From Amphirosellinia nigrospora (taxonomy: Eukaryota; Ascomycota; Sordariomycetes; Xylariales; Xylariaceae), in NCBI GenBank assembly GCA_004123355.1, contig SCHM01000009.1:124001-188000 (forward strand): 64,000 bases of DNA, in the 5' to 3' direction. The stretch's first letter is position 1. Every line of letters begins with the position of its first letter. Made by a program: the position numbers and the translations under genes. This document shows, one piece after another, positions 43,464 to 54,271 of this stretch. Below the pieces are notes generated by a model. The model was not told the origin of the DNA and searched no databases. It was given only the letters and a program-made list of their open reading frames with translations.

Positions 43464-45147
43464 CGCTACATGCCCGCAGCCATAGGATTAAGTGAAGCAA
43501 AGCGCACATATTCTATCGTCCCAATACCGTGAGAGAGACGGCCAGGCTTCAATGGCAATGGACGCGGGTATGCAAAGAATTGCAGCTATTACCGGCGTTA
43601 TAGTCGCCGGATTCAGTTTCGTGCTGATCGACACATAATGGCCGATAGTGAGAATTACATATGTACTTAAGCCGAAACGTGTGCGTGGACCTCTGGGCTA
43701 TATACATGGACCGTACACTCTAACAAGCTCTCCTTCAGGAGGTGGTCAGCCATGGATCGTCCAGAAGTAGCCGTCGACCGGTTTCTCTCACTGCTGAATA
43801 GTACCAATCGATTAACCAGATCCCTAAGATCGTAAGGCCGACAAATACATTGCGTAAAACCCCCAACGAACACTGCAATATACCAAGGCCCGCCTTGAAT
43901 TGAACGCAGCGAAGGGCAAGGCGACTAAAGACCTGCTTGCTACTATTCGACAGAAATGGACCGAGAAGCAGGCAATAGAAGACATTGAGCGCCAGACCTA
44001 GGGCGGAGAGCTCGGTCATGTCGAAAACGACCGTCTTGCTCGTCCTGTGTGATGAAAGCAAAAGTTCAGCTCTACCATTCAATTCGATAAAGCAATATTT
44101 CAGCACTGTGTGCCAGAGGTGGTACTTGGTAATCCCGTTGATTAACTTAGGTCTCATATCTAGTAATACAACAGAGGACGGCGAGCCCTTTATATAGCCA
44201 AATGTACGGGATGTAGATGTCAGGTGGTTGGGCTCCAGAGTGAAGTAGGGTCGCCGACAGGTCACTGGTAGGCAGAAGCGTAGGGGTAAGGGCTTAATAT
44301 CATTAATTCCTGAACCTTTTCCTATTCCCTGGGGAGGCCGTTGGTCTTTATATATCCAATCTCTATCTACTAGACTTACTTCGGGGTACCAGCTAGTCAC
44401 CTGTAACCCTGTCACCTGACAGTAGATCGTAAGTATCCACTAGGTAGCCTCCTGATTTGACACTGTAGCGCCAGGACTTGTTTCCCCTGCTGATATTCTT
44501 GCAATACTCGCAATCGGCTATCCCGGGGAGGTGTTGGGGATCTTCAACCAGATCAACAGGTTACAGATCACTTGGATGCTTGATCCGCGCGCCACTCTAG
44601 ATATCCAAGCCGGCTTTTGGAAAGGCATCAACAGAGTTACCCTTTAGGAATGTTTTATTCTAGAAGAGCCTTGCCAGCCCCATAACAAGATGCTAACAAA
44701 TTATGACGAATTGTTTGGCGCCGACTTTCCGCAGTGCCGGCAAGACTGAAGACCGCATCTACCAGGATGGGCCAGTGTGCTTGATTTGAACATTATCCCA
44801 AAGATAACGGAACCTATTTTTATCCTTGGTGATCCGACTGAAAGTGGAGACCAGGGTAAGCACGGCCAAGGCGAAGATGGTCAAGACGGGAACGATGGTG
44901 ATGGACACGGTGGTCAGGGGGACAGCCAAGACGGCGACGGCGATGCTGCAGACCATAGGAAAGAGCAGTGAGAAGGGATCCGGGCAAGGGGATAGCAATA
45001 AGGATCAGGACAAGAATCCCGATACCGGTGCTGGCAAGGATTTTCGTGGTACCTATAATGCCATAATACGTCAATACCTCGTCGTAGGCGGAAATGAATC
45101 GATCAAAGCGTCAAAAACTTGCATACTCAAGAGTTCGATAAAATGGG
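43464..45147. other. Unassigned region
   Basis: A 226-codon minus-strand frame (44415-43735) has a hydrophobic C-terminal third but no motif, and contains the dispersed repeat at 44049-44106. A Gly/Asp/Gln-rich frame at 44777-44971 (GEDGQDGNDGDGHGGQGDSQ) is low-complexity. No gene is called. Confidence 0.35.
44049..44106 (-). repeat. Dispersed repeat, copy 2 (partner at 10602-10660)
   Basis: The reverse complement of this stretch matches 10602-10660 at about 90% by eye, including TGGTAGAGCTGAACTTTTG. Confidence 0.7.
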
Positions 45148-45510
45148 GTGCTCTGGAAGTGGTGTCAACACTTGGTCGATAGAATCACCAGCGGCACAAA
45201 CCTCCAAGAGCAACTGATTTTCCGGTCCTTATTTTTCCTAAGCATTCGCCGGCTTCGTGCTTTTTACGACATCCACGAGTCAAACTTTGCTACGCCAGAC
45301 GTAATTATGCTCCTTGATATGGGAGATGCTAGAGTACAGTATCTCGAGCCCAGCCGCGAGGACATGGGACAACTCGGCAAGATATGCGCTTTCAAGGCAT
45401 ATATGGACAAGCCATATAAGCTAGCCAATTTCATACAAGCCTATGGGCCAGCTAAGGCCTTTAGCCGGCGAACGTGCTACGCACAGCGAGTTACTTCCTG
45501 GAAAGCATGA
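45148..45510 (+). other. Unassigned coding-like frame
   Basis: About 120 open codons containing LIFRSLFFLSIRRLRAFYDI and ATPDVIMLLDMGDARVQYLE. A preceding frame (45070-45180, YLVVGGNESIKASKTCILKS) seems to join it through a frameshift. No known family. It may belong with the coiled-coil relic downstream. Confidence 0.35.
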
Positions 45511-45639
45511 AGGATAATGTTACAAGGGCTCTGATTGAGGGCTTGGGAATAGCTTCACTCCTTCAAATCTAATAATTGGCTATGGCGTCAAAGGACCTCT
45601 TGCTCTCTAGATTCCTTACCAGAGGACTTGGGACCTGAC

Positions 45640-47005
45640 TAGCCTATATATACACAGATTTCGGGCTACCTCAACGGACCTCCGTTGGCCTGTGTAGCCA
45701 ATATATCTCAAAATGGTACAAATTGCCGAGGGCTGAAGCCGTAGGCGAGATCCGTGTAACAGATAACGACCTTACCCAGCATGCACTCAACGTAATTTCG
45801 TTTAATGAGCTCCGTATTCGGGTTCTACTGGAAAGTTGCCGGGGGCGTAATGTATCTCTCAACGACCTACATTGGGATATAAACTTTCTTGACTCAAGAT
45901 TGACCGCAAGCTTAAAAGCTACGATATGGCAACAGAAAATATTATTCTCTTATGGGCCTGCTAGCTTAGCAGAGGTTCTCACGAATATTCAGTCTAATCT
46001 ATTGGGTCGACTGCCCGAATCTTCCGGCCAATCGATACCTGGTATCATAGACTATTCAGTAACCATGCATGCTGATATCGAGGCGAACCGTCCTCTTTGC
46101 GCACTTTTTGGCAGCATCCAGCTTCCAGGCTTGGCTATACCCCAGCCGCCACCACTCCCTCCGGTACCATTATTACACCAGCCAGCTCATGTTATGGCAA
46201 GCCCAGTAGAGACGCCAGCCACGTCAACAGCGTCTGTACTTACAGGAACAGGGCCCGAAGATACGGAGCCAAAACACTTCTTCACTGGCAAAACGTTTAA
46301 CAACGGGATTAAACGGAAGCCCAGCTTACTTGAGAAAAGACAGAAACGTCCGAACCTTGGTGGTATATGCAAAGAAGACTTGACAGGAGAGCTGCGCCGT
46401 AATCGCGACGAGTTGAGACACCAGCTTAGTACCGAACGCCAGGCCAATGAGATTCACCCAGAGAAGCGTATAGCGAGCGCGTCGGGTGAAGTGAAGTCTG
46501 ATATCCAAGGCTTAATACAGGAGCTTAAGGCCGAGCTCGTGGAAGAGCTACGCTGCAATCAAGACGATGTGAGACTCGAGCTTACCGCCGGGCGCTAGAT
46601 TAAGGAGAGCGTAATGGATGAATTCAAGGCTGATAACCAACGCTTGAAATAAGAGTTGGCAACAGGACTTGCCGAGAATAGGCAACAATTAGAGGGTCTT
46701 GTAGCCGCAAGGGCCGACGCTGATCAGCGGCTCGTACAGGCATTGAAAGCCACTATCTCAGACGTTATATAGGATACTCGTGACCAATCGGTAGCAGATA
46801 TAACGGTACAGATCAACGTTAACAATACGGCCTATCGGAGCATTCTGGAACAGCTTAAATCGGACATGTCTAGTAAACCCGAGATGCAAGCAAAGGCACA
46901 GCACCAGGTTGAAACCATGAAGATGGCTATGACCGAAACCAAAGTGTCTCTACCGGGCGAGACAGGCTACCTGGCAGCTCATTGTCTAACACCGCCAGGC
47001 TGGTA
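45640..47005 (+). pseudogene. Coiled-coil protein relic with three in-frame stops
   Basis: One frame runs from about 45640 to 47005. Its first half is globular (LPRAEAVGEIRVTDNDLTQH, then DLHWDINFLDSRLTASLKAT). A proline-rich linker near 46140 (PQPPPLPPVPLL) leads to a basic patch (KRKPSLLEKRQKRP) and a long charged helix (LRRNRDELRHQLSTERQANE). Stops at 46596 (TAG), 46651 (TAA) and 46769 (TAG) break the helical tail, which otherwise stays in frame. All three fit CAG or CAA changed to TAG or TAA. No start ATG lies in frame near the 5' end. Family unknown. It precedes the SNF2 relic by about 50 bp on the same strand. Confidence 0.5.
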
Positions 47006-47059
47006 AGACAACAGTCCTCCATTCGATCCTCCCACGACGACAGTACCGCTTTGTCGACT

Positions 47060-48122
47060 ATGAAGCGAAAGAACGACGAGGATCATTCCCAACACCGCGC
47101 TAAACGCCCAGTGTTTGCAAAGTACAACATCCAAGTAATCGAGCTTTCCAATAATGACGACAACGATGATATAGCCCGAGAGCCAGCAGCCGCAGAGAGT
47201 AATTCCGAGAGTCCTGTTGATCACGAGGCGGATACTCAGTTTGGTGGTCAATATACCAACCGTCACATCACCCAAGACGACTGGACAAGAGTGTGCGGGA
47301 TGTTCCAATGCTCAACATCTACTACCAACTTGAAGCCACCCGGGTTCGACATAGAGACCGCCGCATACCAACTGCATACCATATGTTGGATGCTGACTTA
47401 ACAACCCGTTCACGGCATCCAAGTTGGCCGCCTCGGAGACGGCATGGGTCTGGGCAAGACCATTGAGATCCTATCGACTTTTGCCACATTCGCCATGATC
47501 GAGGCCAACCACGAGGAAGTGGCAGGCTTTTGGAGAGATGGAGTAACAACGGGGGCCGACGATATCTGTCACAAGAACGGGCCAATAGCAACCATGGCTG
47601 ACGCCCAGCCAGCAAGTATCACCTTACCCGACAGAATGCACTTGCGTCAAATCCAGCGATGCATCAAGATTGCAAGACGTATGCTTTCACTACCAACCAT
47701 CTGCATCGTGCCGCCTACGGTTATGCGTTTTAGACAGCCGAATTCTCTAAAGTCCTTGACAAGATGCCCCAATAGCAGAAGACCTCGCACTCTCCGTATG
47801 GCACAACGACTATACCAAACACCACAAGCTGTACCACAGGCAAGATCGCGTAAAGTTGACGGCAGGGTTCGCTGTTCGCCACACTGACACCGATGGAGAA
47901 GTGCGGCTGCTTGTCGGTAGCCCGCCCAAATTAAGCAACTGGCTTTTGCTGGTCAGTCGGCACAGCGCTATTAAGCTTCATGCCATATGTGATAAAGTGA
48001 GTGGCCGAGTCTCCGGCGAGAATGGGAATAGCAACGCAGTTACAATAAACTTGATGGTGTGGCTTTTGTTTTCTTCGATGAAGCTTATTAGTGCAATAAT
48101 AATTTGTTCTACGACCCAATAG
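47060..48122 (+). pseudogene. SNF2-family helicase N-terminal relic
   Basis: The likely start is ATG 47060 (MKRKNDEDHSQHRAKRPVF). The frame reaches LKPPGFDIETAAYQLHTICW, then TAA at 47399, then GRLGDGMGLGKTIEIL, the Walker A motif I of SNF2 ATPases (residues GLGKT intact). After two or more frameshifts come LALSVWHNDYTKHHKLYHRQ, ICIVPPTVM (motif Ia region), and near 48080 GVAFVFFDEAY followed by a stop. That is motif II, normally DEAH: a CAT-to-TAT change gives DEAY, and CAG to TAG gives the stop. All fit C-to-T at CpA. The copy ends about 40 bp later at a GC-rich insertion, so the second helicase lobe is missing. Confidence 0.7.
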
Positions 48123-48600
48123 GTCTAGCACCCGCACAGACCCGGGGCTAAGGGGCCCCTTATAAGGGGCTCCGCGGCGCGAGTCTGTGTGAGGGACTTT
48201 TCCTCGTCACCTCACTTTTCCACCTCCCACGAAGGGGGTGGTTTTTAGTCGTGGTCGGAGGTTTTTATTTCCTGCCTGCTGCCCTAAGTTTTTTAGTTTC
48301 GGTGGTAGCTATGGGCTGGAAGGAAGGAGGGGGGGGATTGCGTTGGGTTGTATTTATTTTGCTTTTTTAGTCTGGGTGGCTATGCGAGGTCTGGTTGCTG
48401 GCCGGCTACAACTGTACAGCTTGTCCTGGCCCGGTAGGACGAAAGCGCAGCGACCAGGCATCGAATGGCTGCTCATGCTCCCCAATATATGCGTTCAAAA
48501 ATCCGTGTGCGAGTCCCTATTGAGTGCGTAGATACGCTAGAGGATCCCATCGATCCCTTTTGTTTCTGCGTAGTCTTTGAGAGACGAGCTTGAAAGAGCC
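48123..48600. other. GC-rich non-coding insert of possible retroelement origin
   Basis: It starts CCGGGGCTAAGGGGCCCCTTATAAGGGGC, with strong inverted words (GGGGCCCC, CCCCTTATAAGGGG), then TCCACCTCCCACGAAGGGGG and T-rich tracts. The composition resembles a non-LTR element's untranslated region. It cuts the helicase relic. Confidence 0.35.
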
Positions 48601-49720
48601 GGTCGCTTTCACCATGTCTGCATCCATTCCCCTAAGTGACCCGGTCTTATCTGGCCAACATCGTAGAGCATGTTCTACGCAGCAGATACTTACGAGGGCA
48701 AGAGGGAAAAGTTGGAAGTATTAACGACGCGCAGTCTTTGAAAGCCGACCAGACTGACCTACGAATAACTCATCAACAACCTAAGCCGGGTTTCGGACGA
48801 AATGAGCAAGAAGGCGATCTAAGCACGACAGGAAAACTTATATGGGTTTTAGAAGAAGCTCATACCTTATTTGCTGATGGCTTGCCGACCAACGGATACG
48901 TTCGAAGGCTAGCTAATAGGGGACGGAAGTCGGGAGATCGCTGTCGAACATATCAACTGACTAACAGAGGACGGTCTCGCACGGGATGCCTTCCGACACA
49001 TGCCGAAGTCCAAAGCTATGTGCAACGATTACTGCAGGAGCAAGATCAGGGATGGAGACAGAATGCTCAGACAGGCCCCGAACCAACTCGACAGAGCCAA
49101 CAGAGCGTCGCCCAGCTGTTTAATCGCGGCGATGACATTAACGTCACGGCCAGAATGCGTTGAAACAAGCATAGATGCGCCTGGTCCCCGCGGCAGTGTA
49201 GCCTTTCGTTACGCACCTCTTACATGCCGGCTCGACTCAAGACGGTGACCTACATCATAAACCGTCAAACAACTAACCTAGGGGTCACGGCATGTAGGGA
49301 GTACTTTGCAAAGGATCACGATGGAATGACGAGAGCCCTCGAGCAATATCCTTTATGGTCAAATCGCAATAAGCTAAAAAGGGAGTCGCCCAGATTCAGC
49401 CAGCTTTGTCAATTCGTAAATAACATGCTATCCTACAGATTGTGGGCACTGACTGCAGACGGCCCTGGTCCGTGAGATGGAACAAACATCGGCCACATGG
49501 CTCCCAGCTCGCGCGTACAGACAGAATGCCAAGGCGGTTCTACTCACCGCTGCGACGAAGACCGATGCAAGTGCTAGCGACAATGGGCATGGGCGGAATC
49601 AGATTGGGGACGGCCTACTAAAACTCGCTGTGTTATGTGTTGCCGCCAAACAAGATTATAGTTTCGACCTAGGAAAGTCACCATGTACAATTATATACAA
49701 TCCTGGGATCAACTGACACA
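48601..49720 (+). other. Unassigned coding-like frames
   Basis: Frames at 48636-49163 (VGSINDAQSLKADQTDLRIT, then LIWVLEEAHTLFADGLPTNG) and 49224-49716 (NRQTTNLGVTACREYFAKDH, then AVLLTAATKTDASASDNGHG) are protein-like and shift into each other. They may continue the protein interrupted at 48120, but no helicase motif IV-VI was found. Confidence 0.3.
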
Positions 49721-51755
49721 GCTACATTGTATTTATTACTGTCGAATATCCCGCGCTTCCGTAACTGTACTTAAGCTCAATACATTCTCTCAACACCTAG
49801 ATTTAACACAAACCATCGGGCCTGTGGGGCGGTGTTAAATTTCCAGATAGCCAACTATTGTAGCATGATGGAGCCGGCCGGGACGACAGACGCCGAGAGG
49901 CAAGCGGCGGCGAGGGTCAACCGACGAGGACAGGAGATACCGTAACAGTCATCTTCTACGACGAACACAATTTTGCAAAATCCCCTCGGCTTATCGCGGC
50001 GAGTTAACCATGAGGAGATCTTATCCTAAAAAGAAAAGGTCATAACTTGGGAAAGGTTTGTGTAAGGATCGAGCAGTCGTGTTGCTATATTGCTGTGAGA
50101 GATAATTGTGTCGCTATTGCGCCCCCTGTACGAAGTGTACTGCTGTTGGCGCTTGACTGGGCCTATAATAATGAGAGAGTTAAGGCGACAGAGAAGGACA
50201 GTTCACCTGTGGCGTGGAGAGATGCGGAGAGATGCGGAGAGATGAGGAGAGAGGAGAGATGAGGAGAAATGAAGAGAAATGAGAAGGGAGCTGAAGGACA
50301 CATATATATTTCGGTCTGTCAAGAGGAGCTTTACGGCCTAGTATGAAACCTCGTATACAACTATTACTCTTGGCAAGATTACGAAATGGGTGCAGATTTT
50401 ATATATAATGCTTGAGTTTTATAAAGGAAGTATATCGGGCAGCTCGCAGGCTTCCAAGATACCACGATCAATTATAATCTTCCGTATATGGCGGGAAATA
50501 GTATGGACCAGAACGGTATGTATATTTGAGTTTCTGTTAACCAACATCGTTGGTTTGCTTTGCTCCTGTCCTAGAGCGCTTCTCTGTAACGCGTATAGTA
50601 GTCAAAGTCGCCCTCAATTCTCAGACGTTCCAAAAACATTGTCTAAACCGACACGTTTGCGCGCATCTATGGGCAATTCATCGCAACCTGGAGCCCCGAC
50701 ATGCGCTCGTCCAGCAAGTTACGAGTCATGGACATTCGCGCAGTAGTTGTCGTCCCGTCGAATTGACCACGGAGCAGTCGGTCGCTTTATGTCACGTATT
50801 TGTGGATACGATCTAGCATAGGAAGTGAACCAGTGCACTCTCCAGAAGGGAAGTGTGTTCAGATTATCTAGTGTAGAAGTTATGTACCAGTGAAATGAGT
50901 TTGCCGTCATCCTATGAGCAAACGGAATCAAGAGTAAAGGTCTACAAGATGACAATTGTGTAGCGCCGCGCCAGAGCTTGTACTGGCAGGGAATTTTTCC
51001 ATGTCTACTTACTGACCAGGGTTGCTGAGTAGCAAAAGTGCTTCGGGACTGATATGGCAGCCTTATGACCTACCTTAGCGCCCTAGGGTTTTCGGTAAGG
51101 GCTATAGCAAGGCCTTCCAGTGTGGCAAAGGTGTCTGTCATTAATACTAGATTTATTATGCTCTCGACAGCTTGTTACGATTGCTACAACGGTTTTATAT
51201 ATGAATTGCCTTTGTTTTTAGATACGCTATAGAACTTAACCATGTATGTCTAAATTAGGTGTGTTAGGGGTAGTAAAGTAAATGTGCCGGGCTGTAGCGT
51301 GACAGGTATCTCATCTTTAAACAACTCCTGTCAGCTTATCTGTCATCAATCAAATATTAATATAGGCTATCCAGAATCGAAAATGGCGTCAACAGCAGCT
51401 ACGAGCTTCACTAGTAACGACAGCTGTCGGCTACTCGTGGCTGACACTGGCATCAACCGGAAAGCATCTACACTTGCTTCACTCTCTCATACCTGTCCTT
51501 CCCCAGCATAGTCTAACCAATTATGTGCCGTGACTTCTTCGTCGTCGTCTTTGTTTCATTCAGCTAGTTCTCTCGAGTCCGTTTCTGACGCTGATGCGGA
51601 ATCTTCACTCCACGATTTAGAAGCTGAGGATGCCGACGTAGGCACTCGAAGGATATCTCACACGTCAGGAGGGTGGTTAATATGAAAGGCACGGTTTTTG
51701 CCTGCGTTGGGATAGATAATGTGCTACGCTGGCAAAAGCTCTGCAGCTTTATTTA

Positions 51756-51796
<41 letters not shown>

Positions 51797-52220
51797 TAAT
51801 AATAATAATAATATGCTGTAGTCGGTGGATATATGCTCGAGTGATTCTAGCACATGGACGAACAACAGATAAGGTGGGCGATGAGCACTCCATTTGTTAT
51901 CTTGCATCTGCGCCTATAAATAGTATTTGTAATAGACAACTGCCCAACGATATCTGAGGCACAATCCAACCCTTCGATGAAGTGACAATAGCATACTATA
52001 GATTACGCGAGACATAAGAAATCAATTCTCACGCTGAAAACATCATACATATTGTAACACAACCATAAAAACAACCCCGACCCACCCCAGATCTTCCAGC
52101 TTTCGCCACGCCGCCCTCCCCTTCATCTTCAAAATGGGGAAAACAAACGTCTACAAGGTGCGCCGGTTCTGTGCCTAATTGACCCCAGTTCCCAACGTCT
52201 CTGTCAACCTATTATGCGGC
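49721..52220. other. Non-coding region with simple repeats
   Basis: No supported gene. It contains a purine-rich GGAGAGATG/GAGGAGA tract (50217-50290) and a TAA/AAT microsatellite (51754-51813). At 52134 ATGGGGAAAACAAACGTCTAC precedes a GTGCGC, after a CT-rich leader. This looks like the 5' end of a gene (MGKTNVYK), but no second exon was found. Confidence 0.4.
51754..51813. repeat. AAT/TAA trinucleotide microsatellite
   Basis: About 60 bp of near-perfect AAT repeats, with two points where the register slips (AATATAAT). Confidence 0.95.
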
Positions 52221-52922
52221 TTAATGGCAAATCGCTTCCAACAGCCTCCTCAACTCCTCCCATAAGGGCACCGCCACCACCACTGCCGCGATAATCCACT
52301 CCAGATCATCGGCCCTGCGGTGTCTGAAGACGAGGGTGGCTTCGCGCAGCGTCAGGAACACGTCCAAAATGAGCCGGCGCTGGAGACTGAGCATCCAGCT
52401 TGGTTTCTGCTCGCTCGCATCGATGAGGACGAGATGGCGGATGTGCGATAGTAGTGGCTCTGAAGCAGCAGCTACGATACGCGCGAAACAACCGCTCGGA
52501 GTCCAGCCGCGAGATAGCCGACTCTGGAGTATGCTCTGCATCGCGATGAACTTGGTCTCGAAGGCTATTCTCCCTAGCCGTCTCATGCGGCGACATACCG
52601 AGTTCGCGATGATCTAGTCTGCTATGTGGGTTTTCCGCTTGTCGCGACTGTGTGGACAGCCTCCCGACACGGAGAATAAGAGAGTGTCTTTAAGGCCTGG
52701 CGAGGATGTGAGCTGGAGGGATGGGTAGTGCCATTGATGCACGGGGAAGTTACCGAGGGCGTGGTTCTTTGTGACTTCGACGGGACGTGATCGATTTGGA
52801 AAGATGAGTTGCGGGTCATCGCGTAGTCGAGAAACTGCAGCCTGTTTTCTTTGATTTACTCTGCCTCTGGCCGAGCGTACCATGAGAAACAAAGCTCCCG
52901 TCTTTATCACAATAACTATCAT
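52221..52922 (-). pseudogene. F-box-type fungal protein, one nonsense codon
   Basis: The minus-strand frame reads LTSSPGLKDTLLFSVSGGCP, then HSRDKRKTHIAD, TAG (52616-52614), IIANSVCRRMRRLGRIAFET, KFIAMQSILQSRL, ASEPLLSHIRHLVLIDASEQ and WEELRRLLEAICH. The RRLGRxAFETKxxAMQS and LSHIRHLVLIDxS segments recall a family of uncharacterised fungal proteins that start with a degenerate F-box. The TAG lies in one continuous frame and fits CAG-to-TAG (IADQIIANS). The N-terminus beyond 52780 is uncertain. A single change thus probably inactivated the copy. Confidence 0.55.
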
Positions 52923-53509
52923 ATCGAATTACTTCATATTTGGGTCCAGAGGCCGTATCCGTGGTGGCGGCGTGGTGTTGTGTAGTGGTCCAGCACTCCT
53001 CCATGATGCAAAAACATGCTCAGGGGAGGTGCGAGAGGCATCGCGTTGTGGTTTAACGAAATCTGCATTATTTCGAATGGAAAAAATATCAATCGCTAGA
53101 AAATAACGAGAAGAATCGAATGATATAGGTTTTGTGATAGGAGGGCAAATACGCGTGTTGTGGTGGAGGAGTGCAGATGTGGTGCTTTGGCAATTAGCTC
53201 CAGCGCAATGTTCGCGTTACAATATTCCAATGTAGGCGCATGCTAAATGATCAAAGCTTCTTTTTGGTCAAGGGCTCATCGCACCAGAGCTAATTCGCAC
53301 CCAAATTACTAGCAAATTTGTTTTTACGCTGTGATCACCTGATCGTATCCTATGTACTTTCCGCTTCCTCCGTAACTTTTGCTACACAGCCTTCCTCGTG
53401 CTCGTTGTTGCAGCATGTTACTGCTTTTTATCGCGTTTTTGAGCAATTGAGCCTACTTCACGCGTTTTTGTCTGCCAACAGCCTCACACAGCGATTTCCT
53501 ATACTTACT
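52923..53509. other. Intergenic, no supported gene
   Basis: Short frames without motifs. Confidence 0.4.
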
Positions 53510-53803
53510 ATGCTTTTCGATATAGCTACGCAGGAGTCACCACCTCTACTCCCCGGCGGCTGTAGTATAAATACGCGCTTCCGCCCCGATACTATTGTTG
53601 TTTGTTGGTGTTGTTGCAACATCTTATTTATTATATTTATCCTTACAGTCCTTGCCCTACTCTTTCACGCGTCAGAAACGCCTCAAGGGCGGCGAACCAT
53701 CATCTTCTTTCGATCTCGCTCATCCTTCACACTCGCGTTCATCCAGGGAGTCATAATGCTGCTCATCTCGGTGATCTGGGCCATCTTTACTCGGTTCCCG
53801 TAG
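53510..53803 (+). CDS. Possible small two-helix membrane protein
   Basis: The ATG at 53510 opens a 97-codon frame, which also extends upstream without a stop to 53318. Residues 28-52 are strongly hydrophobic with four close cysteines (VVCWCCCNILFIIFILTVLA). Residues 73-94 form a second helix (FTLAFIQGVIMLLISVIWAI), with a basic loop of RR and R-S-R between. Two helices with a basic loop would make a hairpin membrane protein. No family is recognised, and the frame could be chance. A PolII promoter is not evident. Confidence 0.3.
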   Translation: MLFDIATQESPPLLPGGCSINTRFRPDTIVVCWCCCNILFIIFILTVLALLFHASETPQGRRTIIFFRSRSSFTLAFIQGVIMLLISVIWAIFTRFP

Positions 53804-53978
53804 CCCCAGATCTATCAACAGACCCGTGGCAAGGGCCCCAGCTCTCGCGGCCATACTCTCGCGCCCATATACAGCCTCGGTCACACTTCACCTCATGATC
53901 TCCCATCACGAGGAGCCAAGTCAAGGCACCAGCGCGCGAGACACGATCGACGGCTGGGTATTTCACTAGCCCCCCGAC

Positions 53979-54271
53979 ATCTTCATCCTCTGAATCGACC
54001 GAGGAGACCGGCGGCCCTCATCATCCTCTGAGTCACTGGTTCCGTATACCCCTTACAAATCTTTTCGACGTCGTCTTCGCATGACGATCATGGAGTTTGC
54101 CAACGGTACCGCCGGCGGCTTCTTCTCTGATCCGGACCCAGGACACGATGAAGAACAAGGAGGGAACAGCGAGTGCGTGGCGACGGTTCTCCGACGCAAA
54201 CATCTTCATTCTCTGAATCGACCGAGGAGACCGGCGGGTCTCGACGAGGCCTCATCATCATCCTCTGACCC
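53979..54271. repeat. Duplicated block of about 55-70 bp
   Basis: ACATCTTCATCCTCTGAATC, GACCGAGGAGACCGGCGG and CCTCATCATCCTCTGA occur at 53979-54032 and again at 54201-54271, the second with a 13-bp insertion (GTCTCGACGAGG). Confidence 0.75.

Noticed and set aside
43735-44415. 226-codon minus-strand frame as a gene
   Set aside because: It includes a dispersed repeat, lacks a recognisable domain and its first half is compositionally random.
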